From JAGRCP01 sp942490705 (GTDB lineage: Bacteria > Chloroflexota > Anaerolineae > Caldilineales > Caldilineaceae): a DNA stretch of 64,000 bases. The notes beneath the pieces were generated by a model, which had not been told where the DNA came from, made no database searches, and saw nothing but the letters and a program-made list of their open reading frames with translations. Positions 45,283 through 54,468 of this stretch are shown piece after piece. Within the stretch, counting starts at the first letter, position 1; every line of letters begins with the position of its first letter. A program made the translations under genes and the position numbers. The stretch covers positions 682,001 through 746,000 of the forward strand of contig CALNXY010000012.1 in the NCBI GenBank assembly GCA_942490705.1, in the 5' to 3' direction.

Positions 45283-46446
45283 TTACATCTGCTGTACGAC
45301 TGCGGCGTCAATGGCGCCGGCCAGGCGCCCTGCGCCCTCAACAAGCGTTGCCGTTTCGTAATATGCAAAGCTAAGGCGGATGGCGTGACTCAGCCCGCCC
45401 TGGCTGGAAAAGCGGTTGCCCGGCTGGAAAGCGACGTGATGCGCCCGCGCCACTGCGAGCAGTTCATCTGTGTTGAGACTGGCCGCCGCGCCCTGCAGCC
45501 GCAGCCAGAAAAAGAAGCCGCCGGCGGGCAGCGTGAAGTCGACCAGTTCCCCCAATTCGGCCTCAAGCGCCTCGCCCAGGGTCGCGCTACGCTCGCCATA
45601 GGTCTGGATGAGTCCGGCCAGGAATTCATCTTGCCATCCGGCTTCGAGCGCCGTTCGCACCAGCGCCGAGGTAAATGGATTCAAGCCGCCACCGCTGTCG
45701 ACCAAACCGGATTCGACAAATGGCCTCATCAGCGGCGCGGACGTCTGGATCCAACCCAGACGCAGACCCGGCGCGAGGATCTTGGAAAAGGAGCCAAGCG
45801 AGAGCACGCGCTCGCTTGGCGCATACGCGGCCATTGGCGCCGGCGGCGCGGCGCGATAACCAAGTGAGTGATAGACCTCGTCGGCAACGATCAGAAAACC
45901 GTGTTGGACGGCCAGGTCGACCAGTGTTTGGCGGCGGGCTGCGCTTAGCGTGATCCCGGTTGGGTTCTGAAAGGTCGGTACCGTGTAGAAGAAGGCCGGG
46001 CGATGCTCGCTCAGCGCCGCTTCGAGCGCTTCCAGGTCGACGCCCTCTTCATCCAGCGGCAAGCCGATGACGCGCAGCCCGTGATCGGCAAAGATGCGCA
46101 GCGCCAGAAAATAGGAAGGCTCCTCAGCAAAGACAACATCGCCCGGTCGGGTGAAGAACGTGCAGATGAGGCTGAGCGCAGTGGACGAGCCGGTGGTGAC
46201 GAAGAGGTCGTTCATGTTGACAGCTTGCTGGTATTGGCTGCCAAGGAAGCCTGCCAGCGCTTGTCTGAAATATCCGTCTCCCTGTTCGTAGCCGTAATTC
46301 AAGAACGTGGTGTCCTGACCGTTCAGGCGCTGGGCGGCCGCGCGCCGCATGAGCTCGGCCGGGAGCAGGTCGAAGCCGGGCTGACCAAGACCGAAGTCGA
46401 TCATATTGGGTTCGACGGCGATCTGTGACGTGCGTAGTGAATCCAT
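45283..46446 (-). CDS. class I/II PLP aminotransferase (MocR/LysN-like catalytic type)
   Basis: 387 residues. PLP lysine in LGSFSKILAPGLRLGW; cofactor Asp in LIVADEVYHSLGY; Asn in VPTFQNPTGIT; phosphate loop TTGSSTALSLI. The arrangement is that of stand-alone enzymes such as 2-aminoadipate or aromatic/valine-type transaminases, with no attached GntR domain. Upstream partner of the class III aminotransferase. The amino donor is not known. Confidence 0.93.
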   Translation of the reverse strand: MDSLRTSQIAVEPNMIDFGLGQPGFDLLPAELMRRAAAQRLNGQDTTFLNYGYEQGDGYFRQALAGFLGSQYQQAVNMNDLFVTTGSSTALSLICTFFTRPGDVVFAEEPSYFLALRIFADHGLRVIGLPLDEEGVDLEALEAALSEHRPAFFYTVPTFQNPTGITLSAARRQTLVDLAVQHGFLIVADEVYHSLGYRAAPPAPMAAYAPSERVLSLGSFSKILAPGLRLGWIQTSAPLMRPFVESGLVDSGGGLNPFTSALVRTALEAGWQDEFLAGLIQTYGERSATLGEALEAELGELVDFTLPAGGFFFWLRLQGAAASLNTDELLAVARAHHVAFQPGNRFSSQGGLSHAIRLSFAYYETATLVEGAGRLAGAIDAAVVQQM

Positions 46447-46893
46447 GACGAGCGGCCCATCATTCTTTGAGTAGCAGCCAGCAGGAGAGACATGAATGAG
46501 ACTGACTTAAAGATACAGAAGAGCCAGGCGAGATGCAAGTTGTGACGGGTTAGATTTGCGGCCGCAACGAAAATTTGGGAGTCGCTGCCAAAAGCCATAC
46601 CAAATCTGGCTCTTGTCCAACTTGTGCTACAATCCTACGCGCATTCGCTGTCGTCATCATTTTATTGATTCAGGACGATCGTCGGCAAACGGTCTGAATT
46701 CGGTCGCAACAAAGCTTGTTCGCGACTCGTTACATCTCTACGTGACTGCCATATCGGGCAGAAATACGGATGATATCCATTTCGGGCGTGGGATTGGCGC
46801 GTGGTGCCATTTTTCCGATTGAGCCGGCACAACTCATTCCCGCCCGTCCTTTTGCAACGCATCAGGACACACAAACCAAACAAGGAGTCTAAT
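46447..46893 (+). promoter_or_regulatory. 447-base gap with an extended -10
   Basis: TGCTACAAT at 46625-46633 is the best promoter-like element, but it lies 260 bases before the next ATG, so a long leader would result. No hairpin, riboswitch or small ORF in the gap was convincing. Confidence 0.3.
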
Positions 46894-47244
46894 ATGCATC
46901 GATCATTTACTTTCGTCATGGCGGCACTGCTCATGGCCGCGCTGACGCTGACGGCGTGCATCCAGCCGATTGAATCCGGCGATCCCGCAGCGGGAAGCGG
47001 CGAGGAGGCCGAGAGCGAAGTGGTCACTATCTACGTGGGTCCCGAGCTGGCAGAGTGCGTGGGCGTAGGACCCATGGAGTGCATGCTGGTGAAGACCGAT
47101 CCAAACGATGAATACGAGTACTTCTATCAGCAGATCGACGGCTTCGAGTTTGAGCCTGGCTACGAGTATGAGCTGCTGGTTCAGGTCGACCAGGTGGAAA
47201 ATCCGCCGGCCGACGGCTCCTCGCTCATAATACACGTTGATTGA
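46894..47244 (+). CDS. DUF4377 lipoprotein domain, N-terminal part of a META protein
   Basis: 117 codons from the ATG at 46894 (AAGGAG upstream). Lipoprotein signal with LTAC, then a DUF4377-like domain: YVGPELAECVGVGPMECM, FYQQIDGFEFEPGYEYEL, VDQVENPPADGSS. The frame stops at 47242, but reading one base ahead gives YTLIEVVSK, the expected end of the domain, and near the AAAA at 47255-47258 the frame returns to that of the large META gene. One extra base near 47229 and one missing A would join both into a single lipoprotein of about 1108 residues. DUF4377-META is a known domain pairing. Function unknown; surface location likely. Confidence 0.75.
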   Translation: MHRSFTFVMAALLMAALTLTACIQPIESGDPAAGSGEEAESEVVTIYVGPELAECVGVGPMECMLVKTDPNDEYEYFYQQIDGFEFEPGYEYELLVQVDQVENPPADGSSLIIHVD

Positions 47245-47301
47245 AGTGGTAAGCAAAAGACGCCAGTCGATAGCGCTGCCGATGCTGAGGCTGCCGCACA
47301 G

Positions 47302-50217
47302 TTGGAAGAAATCATCTGGGACGTGACGAGCTTTGTCAATGCCGACGGCGAAATGATCGAATCGATCCCGGGCGCAGAGCCGACTGTACGCATGGAAGAC
47401 GGGCAAATCGGCGGCAGCGGCAGCTGCAACAATTACTTTGGCAGCTACACGCTCGACGGCGATCAGTTGACGATTGAGCAGGTCGGCGCCACGATGATGG
47501 CCTGCCCCGAGCCGCTCATGAACCAGGAAACGGCTTTCCTGGCTGCCTTGGAAAGCGTCGCGAGCTATACGCTGGATGGCGATACGCTCACTTTGCTTGA
47601 CAGTGACGGGAATCCGGTGGTCGTTTTGGAAACGCAGGAACAGCTACCTCTGGTCGATACCAACTGGCTGGTAACCGGCTACAACAATGGCACAGGCGGC
47701 TTCACGTCCGTACTTGCGGATACCGAGTTGACCGCCCTCTTTGATGATGCCAATGTCAGCGGAAGCGCCGGCTGCAACAACTACTCGGCCGGCTATGAGA
47801 CGAACGGTCACACGATTTCGATTGGTCTGGCGATTACGACCATGAAGATGTGTCCCGAAGAGGCCATGACGCAGGAGTCCGCCTACCTGGCTGCGCTGGC
47901 CATGGCTGCGACCTATGATATCCAGGCCGACACCCTGACGCTCTTTGCCGAAGACGGTGCGCGTGCCGCTGATTTCGTTGCCGTGCCGGCCGAAGAAGCC
48001 CAGGCAAGCAGTGACGAGGTGACTGACCTGGGCGATATGGCCCTGCCCAGCGAATTTGGCGAGAACGGCCAGATCCAGTTTGAGGACGGCGTCTTCATTG
48101 GCCCGCCGATTGCTCCCGGCTCGGCGACTCGTGTCACAGCCACTCTGACTGATTTTGTGACGGAAGGTGAACTAGACGGTGTAGCAACCACGGCCGCGAT
48201 ACTTGTGGTCAACAGCGGCGGCACCGGCAACTTCTACGACCTGGTTGCCCTGCAGGGCACTCTGGAAGACCCAAGCGTCCTCACCTCTGCGCCATTGGGC
48301 GACCGTGTTGAGATCAATTCGCTAACGATTGAAGATGATCTGATTGTGGTTGACATGATCAATCAGGGGCCGGACGACGCCATGTGCTGCCCGACCCAGA
48401 ATGTCATCCGCACCTATGCTCTCCAGGATGGCGAGCTAGTTCAAACCAGCGAAGAGGTTGTCGGCGGTGAAGCAGTCGCTTCGGATGCGGCTCAGGCAGA
48501 TGCCAGTGCCGCAGAAGGCGTCACGTGGCAGGCTGAGAGCTTTGTCAACGCCGAGGGCGAGACGGTTGATGCACTGGCCGACGCCGCGCCGACTCTGACC
48601 TTTGCCGACGGCCAGGTGAGCGGTTCCGACGGCTGCAACAGCTTCTCCGGCAGCGCCACGATCTCGGACGGTGCGGTAGAGTTTGGTCCGCTGGCCTCTA
48701 CGGCCATGGCGTGTATCGGACCGGTCAGCGAGCAGGCTGACGCTTTTCAGGCTGCGCTCAGCCAGGCGGCAGGCTACCAGATAGCAGATGGTGGCAAGTT
48801 GGAATTGGTCGACGCTGACGGCAACGTTGTCGCGACTCTTGCCGTGCAGGAGATGCCGGCACTGGTCGGCACGACGTGGAGCGCCACGGGCGTCAACAAC
48901 GGTCGCGGCGGCGTGCAGTCGCTGGTGGCCGGTACGGAAATCACGGCGCTCTTTGGTGAAGACGGCACGCTGTCGGGCAATGACGGCTGTAACGACTACA
49001 ACGCCTCATACACTGTCGACGGCGATTCCATCGAGATCAGCATGGGTCCCTCGACGCTGATGGCCTGTCCTGAGGAAATTATGACGCAGGCGTCCGCCTA
49101 CCAGGCTGCATTGGGCAATGCGACAACCTTTAGCGTCAGTGGCGACCGCCTGGAGCTTCGCGACGCCGACGGTGCGCTGCAGGTAAGCTTTGTGGCCCAG
49201 GAGATGCCGGCACTAACCGGTATGACGTGGAGCGCTCTGGGCGTCAACAACGGCCGGGGCGGTGTGCAGTCGCTCGTGGCTGAGACAGAGATTACGGCAC
49301 TCTTTGCCGACGATGGCACGGTGGCAGGCAACGCCGGCTGCAATCAGTACAGCGCCCCCTACACCGTCGACGGCGACGCCATTGAGATTGGTGAAGCCAT
49401 CACCACGCGTATGATGTGCCCCGAGCCTGTAATGGAACAGGAAGCGGCTTACCTGGCGGCGCTAGGCAACGCAACGACCTTTAGCCTTGGTGGTGACCGC
49501 CTGGAACTGCGTGATGCCGACGGCGCGCTTCAGGTAGATTACCTGGCGTCCGATGACGCGGCCATGGCGGGCGACGCAATGACTGCGGTCGAAGAGGGCG
49601 TTGCCATGGACGTAGCGGCAACCGAACTGCCGGCCGCTCCTGATGCGATTGCACTCGAGCCTGGCGTGCTGGCAACCTCCTATCATTGGCGTGTCGCGCC
49701 GGCTTCTGACGCAGACGCCTCGCCTGCATCCGGCCCGACGGGTCTGCCTGCCCATGTCGTGATTACCTTCGACAATCAGACGCCGGACCAGGCAGTGGGT
49801 GAGAACGGTCCCATGATTCACGTCATTCCGGTGGCCGAGTATGTGGCGCTGAGAGAAAGTGCAGACAGTGACGACGTGGCCGAGCAGGTAGCTGCTTTGG
49901 AAGCGCTGCTGGCCGAGCGACCTGCAGCGCCGGTGACGCCGCTGCGGTTGCTGCCCTATTCGCTCGTCGCAAATGATCCTGCCGTGCAGGCTGCTTTTTG
50001 GACGCAGCCGGCTTCTCGGGTTTGCGTTACGTCGCTCCGGCTGGCACACAAGGTGATGGCGTCCGCCAATTATGCCTTTCAGGGGCTGGGCAATGACGGT
50101 GAGTTCCTGATTACTTTGCGTTGGCCTATTATGGAATCCGGGGACGATTGGCGGCCCAACCTGGCGCAGATCGATGCCCTGATCGAATCGCTCAACCTGA
50201 ATGCATCATCTGAGTAA
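47302..50217 (+). CDS. five-META-domain protein, probably continuous with the preceding lipoprotein
   Basis: Open frame of 971 codons (first possible start a TTG at 47302; no ribosome site, in step with the gene at 46894). It holds five META (HslJ-like) domains: about 3-113, 118-228, 404-510, 516-632 and 633-752, each with a SGxxGCNxY turn and a conserved MxCPE. Between the second and third is a different domain (about 240-385) with GELDGVATTAAILVVNSGGT and DAMCCPTQNVIRTY. The C-terminal 200 residues form a further unrecognised domain. META domains 4 and 5 are near-identical tandem copies (period 351 bp). HslJ is linked to heat resistance and novobiocin in E. coli, but the role of such chains is not known. 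A strong hairpin follows. Confidence 0.8.
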   Translation: MEEIIWDVTSFVNADGEMIESIPGAEPTVRMEDGQIGGSGSCNNYFGSYTLDGDQLTIEQVGATMMACPEPLMNQETAFLAALESVASYTLDGDTLTLLDSDGNPVVVLETQEQLPLVDTNWLVTGYNNGTGGFTSVLADTELTALFDDANVSGSAGCNNYSAGYETNGHTISIGLAITTMKMCPEEAMTQESAYLAALAMAATYDIQADTLTLFAEDGARAADFVAVPAEEAQASSDEVTDLGDMALPSEFGENGQIQFEDGVFIGPPIAPGSATRVTATLTDFVTEGELDGVATTAAILVVNSGGTGNFYDLVALQGTLEDPSVLTSAPLGDRVEINSLTIEDDLIVVDMINQGPDDAMCCPTQNVIRTYALQDGELVQTSEEVVGGEAVASDAAQADASAAEGVTWQAESFVNAEGETVDALADAAPTLTFADGQVSGSDGCNSFSGSATISDGAVEFGPLASTAMACIGPVSEQADAFQAALSQAAGYQIADGGKLELVDADGNVVATLAVQEMPALVGTTWSATGVNNGRGGVQSLVAGTEITALFGEDGTLSGNDGCNDYNASYTVDGDSIEISMGPSTLMACPEEIMTQASAYQAALGNATTFSVSGDRLELRDADGALQVSFVAQEMPALTGMTWSALGVNNGRGGVQSLVAETEITALFADDGTVAGNAGCNQYSAPYTVDGDAIEIGEAITTRMMCPEPVMEQEAAYLAALGNATTFSLGGDRLELRDADGALQVDYLASDDAAMAGDAMTAVEEGVAMDVAATELPAAPDAIALEPGVLATSYHWRVAPASDADASPASGPTGLPAHVVITFDNQTPDQAVGENGPMIHVIPVAEYVALRESADSDDVAEQVAALEALLAERPAAPVTPLRLLPYSLVANDPAVQAAFWTQPASRVCVTSLRLAHKVMASANYAFQGLGNDGEFLITLRWPIMESGDDWRPNLAQIDALIESLNLNASSE
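48847..49548 (+). repeat. tandem duplication of a META module
   Basis: Two copies with a 351-bp period (start of CAGGAGATGCCGGCACT at 48847 and 49198), about 117 codons each, very alike at DNA level, for example CAACAACGGTC/CCG and GTGCAGTCGCT. Confidence 0.8.
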
Positions 50218-50255
50218 CGGGCGGTAGCGTCCGCCATAGCAGAACCACGAGCATC

Positions 50256-50300
50256 GAGGGGCAGACGTCGCAACCTTGCGACGTCTGCCCCTCTTCGATT
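50256..50300 (+). terminator. terminator after the META gene
   Basis: 18-bp perfect inverted repeat (50256-50273 with 50276-50293) followed by TTCGATTACTTTT. Confidence 0.85.
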
Positions 50301-50315
50301 ACTTTTCGAGCTTCA

Positions 50316-50324
50316 TGCTATACT
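50316..50324 (+). promoter_or_regulatory. extended -10 promoter
   Basis: TGCTATACT, an extended -10 element, 120 bases before the ATG at 50444. Confidence 0.5.
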
Positions 50325-50443
50325 ATGGACCTGCCAGAAATTGACTGACCGGTTCTCGATGCGATCGGTTCATACAGAAACTCGTTTCTTCTGAAGACTT
50401 CATCTTGGGACGAGCTCTATCTGTTTTTTTGCGGGAGCGTTAT

Positions 50444-51250
50444 ATGAGCGGCAACCAAGAGGTTCCCGGACAGGTTGTGCCGAAGACAAATGTGACGCCG
50501 GCTCAACGCCTGGAGGAGCCGGGCGGATTGGATATGGAGCGCATTGAGCTGATCACGCGGGTGGCAATCGGTGCATTGAACGAAGGGGGAAACTATCTCT
50601 TTGACCACCTGCGTCGCTATCAGGCAGAGATCGATCAATTGGCCGCTTCCGATCCCAATGCCAATCTTGATGCAGCAACCCGAGAACAGCTTGTGCGCTA
50701 CCTGGCCGTGGGCGCTGCCGTACGCGCCCAACGTGGCGCTTTGCAGACGGCTAACCGTGGCATCGGACTCTCAGCGGGCGCAATACGCAAGACGTTTTCG
50801 ATTATGGACCGCCTAACCGATAATCCGCTGGGACGTCCCCTGCGCTGGCCCGCGGAGCGGCTTGCCCAGCGCTTGGCCAATGAGATCAATGAAAGTGTCG
50901 TCGTCGGCCATAAGGAAGTTATCGATGGCAGTGTGCTTGTGCACGAAGCGTCCCTCGACATGATGGACGAATTCATTGCATATATCTCTGAAAGCCCTGA
51001 GCTGGCGGACCTGGTCAGCGAGCAGATTGGAGAGCAGAGCATGGGCATGGCTTCAGCTTTGGCGGAGACCGGCCGCGACATTACGGGACACGCAGACTTG
51101 ACGATCGAGGATAAGCTGCGCGGCTGGCTTGGCATGCGGAAGCGAAGTGAAATGCCCCGTTCACCTTTCGTTGGCAAACCTGATTCAATTCATACCACGA
51201 TAACAGATAACATGGATACGCCGCTTACGCCTGGCGCCAGGCAGGAGTAG
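50444..51250 (+). CDS. hypothetical soluble protein, linked to RDD gene
   Basis: 268 residues from the ATG at 50444, with GGGAG upstream; the longer frame from 50405 lacks a site. No signal peptide or membrane helix. The centre is predicted helical with charged/hydrophobic periodicity (ERIELITRVAIGALNEGGNYLFDHLRRYQAEIDQ is split across helices). I recognise no family. Its stop lies 6 bases before the start of a RDD membrane protein, so the two are probably made together and may interact at the membrane. Confidence 0.65.
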   Translation: MSGNQEVPGQVVPKTNVTPAQRLEEPGGLDMERIELITRVAIGALNEGGNYLFDHLRRYQAEIDQLAASDPNANLDAATREQLVRYLAVGAAVRAQRGALQTANRGIGLSAGAIRKTFSIMDRLTDNPLGRPLRWPAERLAQRLANEINESVVVGHKEVIDGSVLVHEASLDMMDEFIAYISESPELADLVSEQIGEQSMGMASALAETGRDITGHADLTIEDKLRGWLGMRKRSEMPRSPFVGKPDSIHTTITDNMDTPLTPGARQE

Positions 51251-51256
51251 TCGATC

Positions 51257-51913
51257 ATGAGCACGGGACCAATAAGTGGATCACCAACACCATCCCCGCA
51301 GCGAAACGCTTGGATGAGCAAAGAGTTAGCGGTGAAGACCGCTGACGCCCAGGCAGCAGGCAAGCCGTTTGGGGAATACGCCGGCTTTGTCACCCGCTTG
51401 GTCGCGTTCGTGATCGATATCGCCCTGATCGGCATAACGGTTACGATCGTCGGCAGCGCTGCGTCGTTGGTCGCAGACTTCTTGCGTCTCAGCGGCAGAG
51501 TGCTGACGCTTGTGCAAATCGTGTCACTGATTGCCAGCGCGTCCATTATTGTCGGCTACTTCATCTTACTCTGGATGCTGGCCGGCATGACCATTGGCAA
51601 GCGCATCATGGGCTTAATCATTGTGCGTGAGGACGGCGGCAAGCTTACACTTGGCAATGCGGTACGGCGCTACGTCGGTTACTATATTTCCGCAATCCTC
51701 TTGCTGGGATACTTTTGGGTTATCCTGGACGCAAGACGTCAGGGGTGGCACGATAAGTTGGCCGGTACGCTCGTTCTTTACGATTGGCCCGATTCTATCC
51801 TCGTGCAGAGAATAGAGTCAGGTGAGCCCGGCAAACCTGCGCAACGACGCCCCCGGCAAGCTCTGGCGAACCGTTCCGATCCCGGCGACCAGCAACATCT
51901 CCCCACCAAGTGA
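51257..51913 (+). CDS. RDD family membrane protein
   Basis: 218 residues. RDD-domain pattern: GFVTRLVAFVIDIALIG (Arg and Asp in the first helix), a second and third helix, then GMTIGKRIMGLIIVREDGG, and a late Asp/Arg (ILDARRQGWHDKLAGT). Four helices at about 45-70, 88-115, 145-165 and a short N-terminal cytoplasmic region. Members include ion antiporters, but most are uncharacterised. The C-terminal 30 residues are basic and Pro/Arg-rich. Confidence 0.85.
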   Translation: MSTGPISGSPTPSPQRNAWMSKELAVKTADAQAAGKPFGEYAGFVTRLVAFVIDIALIGITVTIVGSAASLVADFLRLSGRVLTLVQIVSLIASASIIVGYFILLWMLAGMTIGKRIMGLIIVREDGGKLTLGNAVRRYVGYYISAILLLGYFWVILDARRQGWHDKLAGTLVLYDWPDSILVQRIESGEPGKPAQRRPRQALANRSDPGDQQHLPTK

Positions 51914-51970
51914 TCCTCGCCAAGAGGGCGATCGCCCCTTGCGCGTGCAGAGAGGGCATATCAACACGTA

Positions 51971-53389
51971 ATGTTCATCGCTCGCCAGTTGGCGCTGTCT
52001 ATTTTGACAGTAGCTGGCTTAATCGGTAGCTTCCTGGCTTCAGCGTCCGTTGTGGCGGCGCCAGCGGTCCAGGAAAGCAGCCCCGTCTATGCGCTGTCGG
52101 GGACGCTTCAGGCTGCCCAAGGCCAGCCCTACGCTACATTTTTTGTGGATCGCCAAGGCTTCTTCTATGCTTTGGTTGGCGAGAGCGTGGCGGTGGAAGA
52201 CCAGATTGATAGTCTGCTGGCGCAAGGGGTAGACGTCAAAGTTTGGGGAACGCTCTTCCCCGACGGTCGCGCCAGCGCATTGCCGGAAATTGTTGCATCC
52301 GCCATTCAGGCGAGCGATGAGGCGCCGGCAGTGGGCGATCAGGCCTTTGTGGTCGTAGAACAGGGCCGCATTAACGTACGCAGCCTGCCGGATGTCAACG
52401 CGCCGCCCGTCGGGCAGTTGGTTGCGGGTGATCGCTGTCCCATCCTTGAGCGGACGGCAGACTCTCACTGGTACCGCGTATCGTGCGAGGATGAATTATC
52501 TGGCTGGGTTTCCTACCAGTTGGTGACAGTCGCCGGTGATGCCGGGGCTGTCACGCCTGTGCCAACAGCGACGCCCGTGCTCTTGTCAACGCCGACACCG
52601 TCCACCTATGTGAACTGGAAGACGTCCTATTTCGATAATCGAGACCTGGCCGGTCCGCCTGTGGCAACCGCAGATTCGCCGGAGGTAAATTTCAATTGGG
52701 GCGCCGGCGCTCCGCATCCGGATGTCCCGGCCGACAATTTTTCCATGCGCTTGGAGCGTACAATTGATTTCCCCGCCGGCAACTATCGTTTCGTTGCCAG
52801 GGCGGATGATGGCGTGCGCGTCGACATCAATGACCAGTCAATTATCTACGACTGGCAGGAAGGCGGCGCGCGTGATCTGCGTGCCGATCAATATCTTTCC
52901 GGCCCCGCGCGTCTCCGCATTGAGTACTTTGAGGCGACTGGCCTGGCGGAGCTTCAATTTGGCTTTGAGCAACTCCGCATCGGCGAGTGGGAGGTCAATT
53001 ACTTTAATAATGTGGACTTGACCGGCAATCCGGTCTACATCAACGTCGAACCAAGCGGTTCGAGCACTCAGCTGGATCGTGACTGGGGGGAAGCGTCGCC
53101 CTATCCGGATCGGGTCGGACGCGATTTCTGGTCCGGCAGTTGGGAGGGCACATTCTTTCTTGCTGCCGGCGCCTATAATTTTCGGGTGCGCAGTGATGAC
53201 GGCATACGCGTCTACCTTGATGGTCAACTCGTTATCGACGATTGGGCCGACGGTTATAAGGAAGAGACCCGCCGCTTGGATTCAGTCAGCGAGGGCTATC
53301 ATGAGGTGCGGGTTGCCTTCTACGAAAAAACAGGCGCTGCGTTGATCATGCTTGGCTGGCAGCGGATCGAGAACAATAGTGTTCAATAA
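51971..53389 (+). CDS. secreted SH3b and double PA14 domain protein
   Basis: 472 residues. Signal peptide (LALSILTVAGLIGSFLASASVVAAP). A 75-residue domain follows (YALSGTLQAAQGQPYATF to VKVWGTLFPDG), shared with the paralogue at 57711, then an SH3b domain (about 125-190, RINVRSLPDVNAPPVG), a TPTP linker, and two PA14 domains (about 213-335 and 337-470: FRVRSDDGIRVYLDGQLVIDDW). PA14 domains bind carbohydrate or form beta-barrels in adhesins and glycosidases. No catalytic domain, so a surface binding role is inferred. Confidence 0.87.
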   Translation: MFIARQLALSILTVAGLIGSFLASASVVAAPAVQESSPVYALSGTLQAAQGQPYATFFVDRQGFFYALVGESVAVEDQIDSLLAQGVDVKVWGTLFPDGRASALPEIVASAIQASDEAPAVGDQAFVVVEQGRINVRSLPDVNAPPVGQLVAGDRCPILERTADSHWYRVSCEDELSGWVSYQLVTVAGDAGAVTPVPTATPVLLSTPTPSTYVNWKTSYFDNRDLAGPPVATADSPEVNFNWGAGAPHPDVPADNFSMRLERTIDFPAGNYRFVARADDGVRVDINDQSIIYDWQEGGARDLRADQYLSGPARLRIEYFEATGLAELQFGFEQLRIGEWEVNYFNNVDLTGNPVYINVEPSGSSTQLDRDWGEASPYPDRVGRDFWSGSWEGTFFLAAGAYNFRVRSDDGIRVYLDGQLVIDDWADGYKEETRRLDSVSEGYHEVRVAFYEKTGAALIMLGWQRIENNSVQ

Positions 53390-53432
53390 GCGTAGTCTGA
53401 TGGTCGTGTAATTCCTTGCCACCGTGCCATAA

Positions 53433-53441
53433 TGCTATAAT
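53433..53441 (+). promoter_or_regulatory. extended -10 promoter of the binding-protein gene
   Basis: TGCTATAAT, a perfect extended -10, 65 bases before the ATG at 53506. Confidence 0.6.
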
Positions 53442-53505
53442 GTGCCCGCATTTCATATAACTGCCCTAGATTGACTTTGATTCTATAACGCTTGGAAATA
53501 ATCCT

Positions 53506-54401
53506 ATGACGATTCAACGGAGCCTTCGTGCCTTGTACAAAACAAGCACTATCGCGATTTTGCTCATTGCTCTCCTTTTCGTGGCTTGTACGCCAGACGC
53601 CGCCGGTCGAAGAGCCAGCCGGCGAGGCCGCCCCTGCTGCAACGGCGGAGCCAGCGGAGGAGAGCGTTGCCGCGCCCGCGCCAACGCCCGAGCCGATTTC
53701 AGTCTTCTTTGTGGGCGTTAATCCCGAATTCAGACCCTTTGTTTTTGTGGACGAAGCAGGCAATATGGTCGGCTTTGACATCGACCTACTCAATGCACTG
53801 TCGAGCGCTGCCGGCTTCGAGTTTGGGTACGTCAACACTTCTTTTGGCGGCTTGCTTCAGGGAATCAGCTCGGACTCCTTTGATGCGGCAATCAGCGCCA
53901 TCACCGTGACCGACGAACGCGAGCGCATGGTCGATTTTACCGAACCATACTTTGGCACGGGCCAGGCACTCGTTTCCTATCTAAGCGCAGGCCAAGCGAT
54001 CGCTGTCCGCACTGACAACACGACCATTCTGGGGCCCGACGATTTGACGGAAGCGGTGCGCGTGGGCGTCAAGGCCAACACAACCGGTGAGCGCTTTGTC
54101 GTGGATCAGACCAGCGGCACCTTTGCCCGCTATGATGAGGCTTATGATGCGCTGGACGCGCTGGCTGCCGGCGAAGTGGATGCCGTGGTCTTGGATACGC
54201 CGGTAATTACCCACTACATATTCCAAGACCCCAACGCCGGTATCAAGCTGGCCGGCGGTCCGGTAACCGAAGAGACCTATGCAATCGCTGTTAGCAAGAA
54301 CGAACCGGAGCTACTGGCAATGCTCAACGAGGCACTTGCTCAGATTGCTCAGCGATGGTACCTACGATCAGATCTTCACCAAATGGTTCGGGTCGCCCTA
54401 A
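53506..54401 (+). pseudogene. amino-acid-type substrate-binding lipoprotein, frameshifted
   Basis: Family 3 extracellular solute-binding protein read in three frames. The lipoprotein signal MTIQRSLRALYK...LLFVAC is in frame with 53506. Near 53596-53608 (GCCGCCGG) the homology moves one base ahead, into the frame that gives EEPAGEAAPA, FRPFVFVDEAGNMVGFDIDL, VTDERERMVDFTEPYF and DAVVLDTPVITHY. Near 54341-54350 it moves one base again to GTYDQIFTKWFGSP and the stop at 54399-54401. The open frame as such runs to 54481 with unrelated residues. Intact length would be about 298 residues. No permease or ATPase is adjacent. Frameshifts may be sequence errors; see the findings. Confidence 0.8.
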
Positions 54402-54468
54402 GCCAATCCAATTTTACGAACTCATTTGCTGTGCGTACGTCTCAACTCAGCAGCCGAAAGGACCCTGC

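Noticed and set aside
44290..45867. 525-codon plus-strand frame
   Set aside because: Antisense to both aminotransferases and spans their gap; no domain recognised.
38001..54401. Programmed frameshifting as the common cause of the split genes
   Set aside because: No conserved slippery site or following structure is shared by the sites; sequence error or mutation is simpler.
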